Below are positions 35,686 through 46,928 of a stretch of 64,000 nucleotides of DNA, piece by piece. A program made the position numbers and the translations under genes. This DNA comes from Ceratodon purpureus (Eukaryota; Streptophyta; Bryopsida; Pseudoditrichales; Ditrichaceae). The notes under the pieces were generated by a model. The model searched no databases. It had not been told where the DNA came from and saw only the letters and a list, made by a program, of their open reading frames with translations. The stretch's first letter is position 1. Every line of letters starts with the position of its first letter. The stretch is taken from assembly GCA_014871385.1 (NCBI GenBank), contig CM026429.1, positions 669,365-733,364 on the forward strand, read 5' to 3'.

Positions 35686-37053
35686 CTACCTGAGCTCCCA
35701 AGAAGTAGGGCCGACCTTACAAATGTGTTGTTCCCCCCTCTGCAACATCAGAAGCTTCCTGTAACCAAGGAATTCTACAGGCGCCAAATAGTATGCATGC
35801 CTAATTTGGCGAAGGAGACTTTGATCGAGGCAGATGGTTCAACGCTTCCTTGCGCTGTGTCATGGTTCCTGCATGCTCAACGTGTGCGTTCAAACACCGA
35901 GTTGGACACAAGAATCCTTGTTGCACACTCTTTCGGTTTGTTCTTTGGCATTTTCGATGAGTATACCAAGTACCGTTTTGAGCTCACTCTGGCGTTCAAT
36001 TCTACTAAAAAGAAGTTGCATGGTTACTCCGAAACGACCGAAGCCCGGTCAAGGCCTCATACCCTACTTACAGCGTCTAGATGCACCTTCCTTGTAGGTG
36101 AAGACAAGCTTCATGGCCTGCATGCAGCTGAAGCGGATCTTAGGTTGAAGGTAGAGCCACTTAATCCAATGTATTACGGGGAGGTGAAATTCATCGTTGG
36201 CTATATAGTGGCAGGGAGTCAGTTTCAGTGGGTGTACATCGGCAGGGATGGTTCAAAGGACATTCATCGTATGAATCCACCTCTTAACCTGTCGAAACTT
36301 GTTGATTGCTGCAGTTTCCTACTCAACTTAGGCAATGTCTTCCAGCTATTGCAGAAAATGGCGAATTCTGTCCCGGATGTCCCAGGACGCCGTGCCATGT
36401 TCTCCGTCGAAGAATCCTCGAGTGGAAAGAGGATAAGTTACTTTTATGCCAACAAAGTGGTGAAGCACATTCGAGACTTTTATAGTCATAGTACTGACCA
36501 GGGGACGAGTCTTTCTAAGATAGGAAGGGCTTACGATGCTGGAAGAGGATGTCAATTTCTTTTGCAGTCAGAGATAGGGCCCACCGTTAGTGCTCACAGA
36601 GCCTACAAAGTTGAGTGTACTCTTCTTGGATACTCATGCTCATTGGAGTCCAAACAGGATTGCAGGTGGATGGCTCAGTGTGTGTGCCATGTCTTGTGTA
36701 TCCTCCACAAAGCGGGCCTGTTGCACAGGGATATTCGATTCCCAAATATTGTGCGCCTTTCAGAGACGGAGTTCATGCTCATTGACTTTGAATCTGTAGC
36801 AGAGTCTCTTTTTAGGTTGCCTGAAGGATTTCGATGCTTCCGAGGTTGGTGTTCGAAGACGCTTGAGGGCAACGTTTATACGCCCTATTCAGACATGTAT
36901 AGCCTTGGCAAACTCCAGGAGGAAACTCTTCCCAATTCAAGGACATCACTTGCTGAAGAGTTTGTTAGGAAGCTCACCAACAAACAGCTGAGTGCATCAG
37001 ATGCATTACATGATCCTTGGCTATCAGGGCCTATTGCATCTCTCGTTTCGTGA
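35686..37053 (+). CDS. Nuclease-like plus protein-kinase-like protein (Crinkler-type), 3' exon
   Basis: An uninterrupted frame of about 455 codons follows a plausible acceptor (catag at 35,681-35,685) and ends at 37,053; an upstream coding exon is likely. The N-terminal half contains a FLVGEDKL segment (ExK) followed by ADLRLK and a hydrophobic YGEVKFIVGYIVAG strand, similar to restriction-fold regions preceding kinases in some CR effectors. The C-terminal half is a kinase fold: an N-lobe lysine in VVKHI, LLHRDIRFPNIV (catalytic Asp and Asn kept), LIDFE in place of DFG, and YSDMYSLG (helix F Asp). Glu replacing the DFG Gly leaves the metal-binding Asp, so activity is possible. Family naming is inferred. 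Confidence 0.6.
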   Translation, partial: LPELPRSRADLTNVLFPPLQHQKLPVTKEFYRRQIVCMPNLAKETLIEADGSTLPCAVSWFLHAQRVRSNTELDTRILVAHSFGLFFGIFDEYTKYRFELTLAFNSTKKKLHGYSETTEARSRPHTLLTASRCTFLVGEDKLHGLHAAEADLRLKVEPLNPMYYGEVKFIVGYIVAGSQFQWVYIGRDGSKDIHRMNPPLNLSKLVDCCSFLLNLGNVFQLLQKMANSVPDVPGRRAMFSVEESSSGKRISYFYANKVVKHIRDFYSHSTDQGTSLSKIGRAYDAGRGCQFLLQSEIGPTVSAHRAYKVECTLLGYSCSLESKQDCRWMAQCVCHVLCILHKAGLLHRDIRFPNIVRLSETEFMLIDFESVAESLFRLPEGFRCFRGWCSKTLEGNVYTPYSDMYSLGKLQEETLPNSRTSLAEEFVRKLTNKQLSASDALHDPWLSGPIASLVS

Positions 37054-37228
37054 CCTTGATGTTTATTAATGCTTGTGTGAGTTGGCCAAACCTTGTCATT
37101 AGTAGCCCTTATTAGTTGCATGGCCTAGGCGATGAAGTTTGTTGATGAAGTTGTGTTAGAATTGATGGAAATGTTGTTTTTTGTGTTATGGAGATTGAAT
37201 GCCTCCACGTGGGACTTGCTAATTTTCA

Positions 37229-37960
37229 TACCAGTAGGGAAGCTACAAGTTGTGCAATATCATGTTTCCTTTTTTTTCCACTTTGTTTTCTATCTCTTTT
37301 TTTATAGGGTCTCACTTTGCGACCATGGAGAGATTGGAAATTCTTTCAGGTCTGCTTTTTCAACTTTTTGGCGTTAGTACAACGTGTCTAATGTCATTTC
37401 CAAAGTCGTTAACTTTGACTCCAAACCTTCTAATGTGGATGTGTAGCATCTTAGAGGAAGTTATCTTTGAACATATTTGTTTTTTTATCCTAAGTCAAAT
37501 CTGAGAGTAAGCAAGCGCTATGACACGTATGCAGACTCTTCTCATCAGCTAATATGCTCTCGTCGTAGTAGTAGTCGTGCTTGTGCTTTTGATCCTTTCG
37601 TGTCATACCAGTAGGAAAGCTACAGGTTGTGCAATATCATGTTTCCTTTTTTCCACTTTGTTTTCTATCTCTTTTTTTACAGGGTCTCACTTTGCGACCA
37701 TGGAGAGATTGGAAATTCTTTCAGGTCTGCTTTTTCAACTTTTTGGCGTTAGTACAACGTGTCTGATGTCATTTCCAAAGTCGTTAACTTTGACTCCAAA
37801 CCTTCTAATGTAGATGTGTAGCATCTTGGAGGAAGTTATCTTTGAACATATTTGTTTTTTTATCCTAAGTCAAATCTGAGAGTAAGCAAGCGCTATGGCA
37901 CGTATGCAGACTCTTTTCATCAGTTGTGTGTGCATATGTGTATATCTGTGGTTGGCCATT
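37229..37960. repeat. Tandem duplication, about 377-bp unit
   Basis: Two near-identical units directly follow the kinase-like gene. They begin ataccagtagg(g/a)aagcta at about 37,230 and 37,605 and differ by a few substitutions and short indels. The pair of similar ORFs (starting at 37,250 and 37,577) is a product of the duplication, not genes. Confidence 0.8.
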
Positions 37961-38229
37961 GTTCTCTGAAGTGACTATTTTTTAGCTGCATGCAGTTGCT
38001 TAGGTGTAGCGTGTTGTGTCCTTTTCATCTTAAAATAGAATCCAAGCCTGAGATTAAGTTTTGTATTTGACTTTGGAAGGAAAATCTGGCTAGAAGGGTC
38101 CAATAAAACCCACTCATGATGGTCGTGTTGGTGGCTATGACGTGCAAATTTTGTACCCGCGAAGATTCTAGGCACAGTCGCTCTTGCCAATTCTTCAATG
38201 CAGACAAGTAGGAGGTCAATCAATGCATG

Positions 38230-39540
38230 ATAGCTTAGAGATTTCTATGGAAGTATTTTCAGAAGTATTTTCAGAAGTTTGATGGCACAAGGTCATCACT
38301 TGAGAATCTTCATACCTGTGCAAGGCGGCATTCATCGACCTCTGTGAGTGTTTTAAACTCCACCCTTCGAGTCAAAACGTGCACACGGGTTCTAACGGCC
38401 TGTCAATCAAGTTTATTAGGGTGATTTTTATCTAAGTTCAATTTGTGCCTTCCAAGCAATGGACACTTTGTTTTTAAATATCCAAATTAAACTTAAATAA
38501 AGTAAATTCTAATTTTCTACGCTATGGTTAACTAAATCGATTAACTAATCAAAAGATAAATTCAAACTAAAACCAATCTAACCTAACTTGTAGAATGTAA
38601 TTTGCTCTTTCCAAAGTGATAAAGCAAGTTAAATTCTGACCTCCCTAGTAAAAGAAATAAATGGATAAAATATTGATCCCTAACTACATCACAACTTTCA
38701 TCCACAAATTAAAAATAGTAAAACTACTCGAAATAAATCTAAATTTTAGGGTTAAGTTTTTAGTGATGTTAGTTTTCTAATTCTAAGACTAAACCTAATT
38801 TGACCACTAATTAAAGAATTTCATCCAAACTAAGATCAAACTTCATCCAACCTTTTCTCACTTAATAGGTTTGGAACCTTTAAAAGATTCTCTAATTGAT
38901 TCCTAATTCAAATGATTCTTTAAATATTCTTTAGAAATTCTTTTTAATTATCTTCTAATCTATCATAAACTAAACTTTCTATTATAGTTTTTTAGAGCTT
39001 TATGGAAATTTAGAAATTACCTTCTCAACAAGGTAGAATACTAAATAAAAATTATTAATGAATGAAATTTGTTTTTAAAAGTCTAACGAATTAAATTTCA
39101 TTCATTAATTACTTTTTAATCCAAACGAACAATTATAATTTCTAAATTAAACTTCTTTTCTAATTTTTTAATGGGTTAATTTATTAATTTGAAATTAAAA
39201 ACGATAAAAAAAAAAACCTAACGTACCTTCTCCGTGGAGTAGTCGATCGTACCGTCATCGAGGGTTACGAGATAAATGTTTTCGTAGTAAACCGCTCCAT
39301 CCTCCATTTTGCTAATTTATCGTGCCAATTGAAGTCAATCCTTGTTCAATGTTGTTTTTTCTCTTCAATTTTTCTTTTCCTACTAATGATTATGGGATTT
39401 TACTACTTTTGATTGTATTTAAACCAATTCCTAATTGATTAGAAACTATTGTAAATATTCAAAACCATTTAAATCCACTAAATCAAATCAAATCAAATAG
39501 ATTCTAATTAATTTTAAAATTCCTAATGATCCAAAAGATA
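38230..39540. other. AT-rich non-coding sequence
   Basis: Very AT-rich, with no open frame of note. It may be an old transposable-element remnant, but no terminal structures were seen. Confidence 0.45.
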
Positions 39541-39571
39541 TTAGGGTTTAGGGTTTAGGGTTTAGGGTTTA
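39540..39571. repeat. Short interstitial telomere-like repeat
   Basis: About four TTTAGGG units (plant telomere type) stand directly before the truncated VPS16 fragment. They could mark a repaired break. Confidence 0.8.
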
Positions 39572-39626
39572 CCGTTTTGAGGTATTTTATTAAAGAATAC
39601 ATGTTGTCATATAGGTGCCTTGCAGG

Positions 39627-40846
39627 TTGCAGCAAGAGTTTGAAATCTCCACAGGGCAGCTTATAATCTTTGTGGACTCTAGTGTCAGTGATACAATACG
39701 TACACTAATTACCCTGGGCAATCACCGAGCTGCTCAAAGGGTGAAGGTGGACTTTAAGGTATGTGCATATGTGCCACATTCTACAACTAAAATTGTACTG
39801 TATACTTGACTAATTTTATTGCCACTACTCCTCATGCGTGTTGTACTTTGGACATGTTGGATGTGATGCTTTACTTGGGCATTGTAGGACTTCACAATTC
39901 TTTGCCATATCTCCTGGTTTGTAATTCACGAAGTTTTGTTGTTTCAACGTTCTGGGCTGTGTGTTAGTCGGATCTTGTGTTAATTCTGCTTTTTGGTTGT
40001 TCAGGTCCCTGACAAGCGTTTCTATTGGCTGAAAGTGTTTGCACTTGCAACTGCAAAGCAATGGCCCGAGGCACTAGAGAAGTTCTCGAAAGAAAAGAAA
40101 CCTCCTATTGGTAGGATGCCAACAGCTAATCACTCTTGCTAGATCTCGACTATTTTCTTCAATCCTCGAGGCGCTGAGTTCATTATCTTACACACGTGTA
40201 CCGTACAAAGTGGTAGTTGTCATTTTTGTTCGGTTGTGAATATTGACTTAGATAGTCTTTTAGATCTTTACCAACGTTGAAAACACTGATTAGCGGCTGC
40301 AAAACTCGTTCAATTTACGGACCTTTCAAGAGCAGGGAATTTTGAGGTAGATGGTGTTATATTCTCTTGATTTGTGCTATCCTATCGTGTCCATGCAGGA
40401 TACAAACCATTTGTGGAGGCATGCATAGAAGAAGAGGAAAATGCTGAAGCTTTGAAGTACATTGCTAAGCTTACGGATCCCCAAGAGAGAGCTGAGGTTT
40501 GGCCTATGTCATCCCATCAATCATTGGTTTGTCAACTGTGTGTTGTTAAAAAGTGACGAAACTTGCATGAACATCTTCTGGCATAAGACTGGGTTTTTTT
40601 TAATTAAAAACCTGAATATTTTAGGTCATGAGCTGTGTACATTGGTTCTCTCCTCTACTGATGAGTAAACTTGGTGGTTTCAGGCCTATGCGAGAATCGG
40701 GATGGAGAAAGAAGCAACAGAAGCTGCTGCTCAAGAGTCAAGCGAAAGATAATGAATTGCTGGGCAGATTGAAGATTACATTTGGGCAGAACACAGCTGC
40801 TCGAGCTCTGTTTGACACTTTACGTGATCGCCTCTCGTTAACATGA
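39627..40846 (+). pseudogene. VPS16: VPS16 C-terminal fragment, frameshifted
   Basis: Four plus-strand exons (39,627-39,758; 40,005-40,110; 40,399-40,496; 40,684-40,846) have GT-AG borders. They encode the end of the plant VPS16 (VACUOLELESS1) family: [71 protein letters not shown], and NELLGRLK to the stop. VPS16 is a core subunit of the HOPS/CORVET tethering complexes at the vacuole. The rest of the protein (beta-propeller and most of the helical solenoid) is missing upstream, where a telomere-like repeat stands instead. A one-base insertion in an A-run near 40,746 shifts the last exon. Truncation is certain; the frameshift could be an error. Confidence 0.8.
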
Positions 40847-40849
40847 GCA

Positions 40850-41960
40850 ACATAGTGAGCTTAAATGTTAGCTTGCGAAGAGGTTTTTTTTTGGGTAGGT
40901 TCAGATTATTGAACTAGGTGCCTTGTTTGTACATTTTGTGTAACTGATTTTTCTTGTACCGTAATCTTGGTGTAGGTCTACATTGAGTTGCAATCAACTT
41001 AGTGCATACTCGTAATGAAGATTAAGGAGGAGTGTGTACATTATTCACATCTGACCTAGATCAATTCAGTTCTTATCATCTCTATACTCTTGAATCTGTT
41101 CTTGTTTTTGCCATTTAATTCCACAATCTCTATTATATTGAAAATAACATTTACTAAATGTCACCAACGTTGAATATTTACATCAATACTAATCATGACT
41201 TGCGTAGTGAAACCAGCACTACATGCTAGAGACCTGTCACTTTAAATCCTTTAGAAACTCATACTTAAAATGCACCATCGCCAAACAACGGTCCCATGAA
41301 ATCCCAGTATCCAGTAAACATTAGACATGGGCATTACAAGTTTGTATATTGACTGGAAACATTAAACATCCGTGAGAATTATTATATAGTCTATAATCCT
41401 AAAATATGTTCACAAGGCGCAAGTCCAACGGCCTTCAGAAAAGCTGATTCACGGCACTGTGTAAAATCCGGGTATGGAATTCCAGAGATTGGTCTTCGTA
41501 AAGATCAGCTGAGTATCAATTGACAACATCACACAGGATTAGGAAAACTGCACCTGAAGGAAACTCAATGAAAAGTGATACAGAGTAACCATTTCAGGCT
41601 AACTTACGTGAAGGATTTTGAAAAGAAGTATCTACTCATGCCGCATCCAGAGCAAACATCAACTCTTGCCAGGAATACTTTTCCTACGACCTGATGGAGA
41701 TGCCTTTTCCTTCTTCACGTAGTTCAACCCGCCAATATCAGAATTTAAGTGTCTGCGCTTCTTCTCACTCTCCAAACCAACCTCGGCCGATGGTGTCTTG
41801 ATTGGATCTGTTTACGAGAAGCATTATTAACCAAGGTCACTAAGTCGTAGGTTGAATCAAAACATACCGAAGATAATCAAAAACACCAGGATATCATATT
41901 CAGAAACATATAAGGTTACTGAAACAACGAATATCCGTGACCTTGGAAAGTCAACATCGA
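40850..41960. other. Non-coding sequence, no gene recognised
   Basis: No domain-bearing frame. It contains the likely 3' flank of the VPS16 fragment and the 3' flank of the minus-strand pseudogene. Confidence 0.4.
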
Positions 41961-41970
41961 GAATCCAAGG

Positions 41971-43131
41971 CTACTGAAACCTCGACAAACCTTCGATCAT
42001 GTAATATCCAAAGCTTTTGAGCCACGACACTGGAAATTCGAGATGGCAGGTAGCTCTTGCACAGCTGCCATCAATCCAGGCCTGCATGGCAGCGCACCAA
42101 GGGTGATAGACACAAAGGCAGGGTGCCAAAATGACATCCTTATTGGGAAATCCTGTCGAGCACATGGCACACGCATGCACATTGATAACAACCGCATCCG
42201 TCCGTGGAGTATCGCTGTCAATGAAGCGGCTTGGTGCCCTCACGAGTGGGATGTTCGAGCGCTCTGATAATTTCAACTTGAGATCCTCGAGTCTGTCAAC
42301 GGTGGCTCGCTGCTCCTGCTCCAAGGAGTTCAAGCGCATCTCCTCTTCAATAGCTATGCTCAGCTCCGGCTCAACAGAAACCAGTTCCTCCACCCTGACG
42401 CGGATCCTTTCGTCCAGCTCTGAAAGAAGACGTTCCTCGCTCTGAAGCTCTTCGTTATACCACTGCCTCATCTCCTCGTCCACACTGATGTCCATCTTCG
42501 CCTTAAATGCCCGTCTCCTCTCGTGCTTCAACACCGCCGCGTCGTAGCGCTCCTTCTAGCAGGACAACTCCGCAATGGCCGTATCCTTCCCTCTCATCAC
42601 CGACTCATGGTGCTGCTGCTTGGCCCTCAAGATGCCGACCCTCTCCATCTTCCGATTGTGCAAAGACCGCGTGTCACTCCACTGATTCTCAGCCTCTCCG
42701 AGCTGCTCCTCAATTCAATCCATAGCCATGTCGGAGAAGGTCCTCCTGCCATCATCTCCTTGGTAGAACACAACCGCACCACCTGGCTCCACTTTCTTGT
42801 TTCTGCAACGATCCGCCGCATATTTCGCCCAATTCATTTGATTATAGTGGCAAACCTCCGAGATGACTGCGCGAGCAAAACTCTCGGGTATCAAGGCTGG
42901 TTCAGGTAGAGTTGCGGTCTGGAAGATGGGAGGATAGAGCTCCTGGACTCGCGCTTTCACCCGGTCAGACTTTGCCACCATAAAGTTATACCCCTTCTGT
43001 TGTTCTCTTTCCCCGAACATGAACACCAGCTCCCCATCCCTTACGTGGTGGCAGTCCTTGCTCGGATCGAGACCAACACTGGGCAGACCAACCTTACTAG
43101 CGAAGTACTGCTCACTATTCACATCGGCCAT
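41971..43131 (-). pseudogene. Intronless relative of the transposon RING-like gene, two in-frame stops
   Basis: One minus-strand frame of 387 codons runs from ATG 43,131 to the stop near 41,971. It is broken only by TGA at 42,715-42,717 and TAG at 42,556-42,558. The first part resembles in plan exon 1 of the transposon fusion gene (small charged domain ending in a Trp/Tyr-containing helix, NQMNWAKYAADR). The second is a Glu/Arg/Leu coiled coil followed by CAMCSTGFPNKDVILAPC, CVYHPWC and WLKSFGYY. This matches the finger order of the transposon protein (CALCGFNFPKSDIIIASC, MYHPFC, WHRSFG). There is no intron where the transposon gene has one. It could be a retrocopy or an ancestral single-exon form that has decayed. 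Confidence 0.7.
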
Positions 43132-43134
43132 GGT

Positions 43135-44940
43135 CACTTTACAACCACTGTTTGGACGAATGAAGTCACTCCCCTTTCCACAGCCTCTCTTTCCAACTAA
43201 TAGCTTTCGATTGCAATGCACAACACTTACAAAATTAGGCAGACGCCAGCACCCTCTATCCAGATATCCAAACAACGAAAATTACATTCAGGTGGAAAGC
43301 CAATCCAGTGTGTGTTGACAACAGAGCCAAGCTCAGATCTCACCTTCATCGTGATCAATTAAGCCCTAGAGAACCGAACATGAAACTTGCCCGATGGGGA
43401 GCAGTAATGTTGAGGTAGGAATTAATGAAGCAAGATTAGTACAACTTGATGAGATGTGCAACACTTTCACGACAATACAGCGAATTCTAGATAACTTGCA
43501 AAAAGATCTAAGGATTATGAAGATTAAATGGATGAATCCACCAAAAATATCTAAAACGGCCAGAAGACTAATCGAATGATACAGGACCAGACATGATGAT
43601 CAACATCCTTGAGCATCATCATTCAAGGACCTTGAAATTGTAAGATGTCAATTTCCAGTAATACAACATGATACTCCTACCTATCATTGGCAGCCAAGGC
43701 AGCATGATAATCGCCACTGGTGCTAATACTAGACTTCATAGGGCAACTGAATGTCCATGCTGCATATTATACGTATATGTCACTTTGATTTCAAGCATGC
43801 AAATTTGATGAAATCCATCCAACCCCGAGCGCAATACTTATGCGATCAGTGTGAAAACCGATCAGGCGACTTTCTAGATATTATTTACCTTGGAGCCTCT
43901 AAGTATAGGCTATCTGGCTCTAACTATGCTTCAAGCTCCATTAAGGCCTTTGATAATTGTGCAAATTGTGGAAGGTCAGCTGAAACAAGTGTCCGCTACG
44001 GAGTAGTGTCACTGTGGAGGGGATCTTACGGAGCCTTTGGTTGGGTTTAGATAGTGGTCCCGACGGCTATTTGTTCTTCTCTTCAACAATATCTTGTATT
44101 TCATTTGGGTAGGTTTGGACTCCACTTAGAAATGCTCACACAGAGTTTTCCTACAATTTTTGGAAGAGTGGTTGACGAGTGTTAACAAGGGAATCACTGG
44201 AGACAGACAGCATGGAAGCGTACTCTTCGTTTCCTAACAGGGCAGTTTGTTACTTCAAAGAGACTTTTCATTGAGTCTTATTTCTATGTTTACAGGCATC
44301 GTTGTGTGCTTCATGTATTAGAATTATTTGTATAGGATTTAGATAACTCTATTGGTGCTAAATTGTTTGGTTGTTGACCAATTTAATGTTGCAAGTACTT
44401 TGCATTTCTCCCATTTAAGGAAATTAATCCCGAAAGTGGAAAATATAATGCCATTGAGCAAAACTGACAAATATTTTCAGTTCTTTCGATTGAAATTCGA
44501 AGGACATTGTATGATCGTTCCGCTACGCAAGCTCTGCTTAGTTGGGCATGTGAGCGGTTACTGATTTGGCATGAATGCTCCTACAGGGAAATTAACTCTA
44601 CCAATGCAAAAAATTGCTCCATTGAATTCTCGATCAGGCGTATGATCATGAGTCATTCTCGCAAAGCAACTGCCTTGCAACTAAACTTTCTTCACGAACT
44701 AGCTCATGCTTGCGTACTTAAGCCCAGAAGCCTTCATCTGCACCACCACAACCAAATGTACTCACGTCAACTTCCTGAAAATCAAGCGTACATCCAAACT
44801 ATGGCAATGTAATCGCAATTCCTCGAAGATACTACCTTACCAATTTGGAATTAGCAACCCTATCTTTGAAAGGAAACAGTGCATCCAAGCACCACAGAAA
44901 TTTGGAATTGTAAAAGGACAGTCCGCTCTTGATAATTGTA
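43135..44940. other. Non-coding sequence, no gene recognised
   Basis: Several short frames (43,394-43,579; 43,751-44,050; 44,507-44,812) without recognised domains or splice-consistent partners. Confidence 0.4.
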
Positions 44941-44954
44941 CTGATATTTCAGTA

Positions 44955-45401
44955 CCTTCAGCTTGACATAAGAGATGCCTGTGCCATTGAGCATGTACAT
45001 GGTGTGAAGGCCTTTTCCTGCAAATCCCATGTTGGCAACTCCAGATTGACGGATGAGACCCAACGGCTTCCCCGACTGGGCAAACACTGAAATACAGACA
45101 CATCAATCATCATTACAATGCGTCAGCTTGAAGTTACAAATTATTCATGTAGAGCCAAAGTCATCTGGCTATCCTGCAACACGGAATAATTGCAGCACAC
45201 TGACCTTGGACCCCATCCACAGTGGCGACGTAAACTCGTTCCAACGTGTCGACCTTAATGCCATCCGGAATTCCAAGTCCCACGCCGCTTCCGTTGTAAA
45301 CTCCAACCGAGGCAAATAACCGTCGGTTGCTGAGGAGTCCATCAGCACCGATGTCAAAGACTGTAATAGAGTGCGGCCTTGTGACGTCGAAGGTTCCTTG
45401 C
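44955..45401 (-). pseudogene. SMP-30/gluconolactonase-like fragment (two exons)
   Basis: Minus-strand exon 45,401-45,205 encodes TRPHSITVFDIGADGLLSNR and IPDGIKVDTLERVYVATVDG. After an intron in matching phase, exon 45,088 to about 44,955 encodes VFAQSGKPLGLIRQSGVANMGFAG. These are typical blades of the SMP-30/gluconolactonase/LRE-like beta-propeller (lactone hydrolysis; the GIKVD and ANMGFAG motifs belong to the metal-site blades). N-terminal blades are not found upstream, where the telomere-like array begins at 45,541. Probably a truncated copy, though missed exons are possible. Confidence 0.65.
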
Positions 45402-45540
45402 CTGTTAAGGACAGATGAATCAAGCATCAAATTGGGTTTTAGCACTTGACATGCAATTCCTCACATGAGCATCAGATTGTTTTCCAATGGATAAGCACAA
45501 TTTGCTTCCCGTTGAGAATATAGGATAAATCAAGCACCAA

Positions 45541-46570
45541 ATTAGGGTTAAGGGTTTAGAGTTTAGGGTTTAGGTTTAGGGTTAAGGGTTAAGGGTTTAG
45601 GGTTAAGGGTTTAGGGTTTAGGGGTTAGGGGTTAGGTTTAGGGTTAAGGGTTAAGGGTTTAGGGTTAAGGGTTTAGGGTTTAGGGGTTAGGGGTTAGGTT
45701 TAGGGTTAAGGGTTAAGGGTTTAGGGTTTGGGGTTTAGGGTTTAGGGAAATTAGGGGATATGGGGGAAATTAGGGAAAATTAGGGGATTTAGGGAAAATT
45801 AGGGGAAATAGGGGAAATAGGGAAAATTGGGGGAAATTAGGGGAAATAGGGAAATAGGGGAAATTAGGGGATATAGGGGAAATAGGGGAAATTAGGGGAT
45901 ATAGGGGAAATAGGGGAAATTAGGGGATATAGGGATAATTAGGGAAAATTAGGGGATTTAGGGAAAATTAGGGGAAATAGGGGAAATTGGGGGAAATTAG
46001 GGGAAATTAGGGGAAATAGGGAAATAGGAGAAATTAGGGAAATTAGGGAAAATTAGGGGAAATTAGGGGAAATAGGGGAAATTAGGGGAAATTAGGGGAA
46101 ATAGGGGAAATTAGGGAAAATCAGGGGAAATAGGGGATATAGGGGAAATAGGGGAAATTAGGGGATATAGGGGAAATTAGGGGAAATTAGGGGATTTAGG
46201 AGAAATTAGGGGAAATCAGGGGAAATCAGTGGACAATAGGGGAAATTAGTGAGATATAACGGAAGTAGGGGAAATTTTAGGGGTTTATAATTAGGGGAAA
46301 TTAGGGGAAATTAGGGGAATTAGGGGAATTCGGGAAATTAGGGGCTATAGGAGAAATTGGGATATAGGGAAATTAGGGTTAACTAGGGAAATTAGGGTTA
46401 ACTAGGGGAAATTAGAGAAATTAAGGGAAATTTTAGAGAAATAGGGGATATAGAGGAAATCGGGAGGAAATAGGGGAAATAGGGGAAACTTAGAAGAAAT
46501 TGGGGAAAATAGGGGAAATAGGAGAAATTAGCGGAAATTAAGGGATACAGGGGAAATTAAGGGAAATTAA
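45541..46570. repeat. Telomere-like array grading into degenerate AAATTAGGGG repeats
   Basis: The first 200 bases are TTTAGGG, TTAGGG and TTTAGGGG variants, including two copies of a longer higher-order block of about 80 bp (45,560-45,720). The remaining 800 bases are tandem gggaaattaggg, ggggaaatagggg and ggggatatagggg variants that become more irregular toward 46,570. The graded structure suggests local expansion from an interstitial telomere tract. Confidence 0.9.
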
Positions 46571-46771
46571 ATTCAGTAGCATCTATCCGAGGGTTAGTCT
46601 TGAGGTCTGTTTCTTGCCGTTCGATGTCAAAAGTTTCCTCTTAGCTCAGAGTAGACTGCCAAGTCCATGGTGAGCGCTGGATGGTCACGTAGAACCTACT
46701 TCAATTTTTACTTCGAATTTAAAACTACAGAAATAATACGCGAACTTGAGGTGTCACATTCAAACCTGAAG

Positions 46772-46928
46772 GTACTCCAATATTGCTTCGTGGCAGAACT
46801 GCTCTGGATTCTTTGGTGGTGTAGCGAAAGACTCTGGGTGCTCAGCCAAACGGTTCAGGAAAAGAAGAGCTTCCCGGTGCTTATGATAGGCGCTCTTGTA
46901 CAGTTGAATGAGCTGAGCGTAATACCCA
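46772..46928 (-). pseudogene. Isolated conserved-looking exon, family not recognised
   Basis: Between a plausible acceptor (tttggcag, minus strand) and a GT donor, the minus strand encodes YYAQLIQLYKSAYHKHREAL and a further NPEQFCHEAILEYLQ end. The helical, charge-patterned sequence looks like a real exon, but I do not recognise the protein. It lies between the SMP-30-like and phosphohexomutase fragments and could belong to either or neither. Confidence 0.4.

Noticed and set aside
37250..37813. Paired similar frames starting at 37,250 and 37,577
   Set aside because: Product of the 377-bp duplication; hydrophobic low-complexity translation.
43394..44050. Short plus-strand frames after the RING-like pseudogene
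   Set aside because: No domains, no consistent splice partners, composition typical of non-coding DNA here.
45541..46570. Possible CRISPR-like or true chromosome-end telomere
   Set aside because: Units are contiguous without unique spacers, and gene-derived sequence continues on both sides, so it is an interstitial array.
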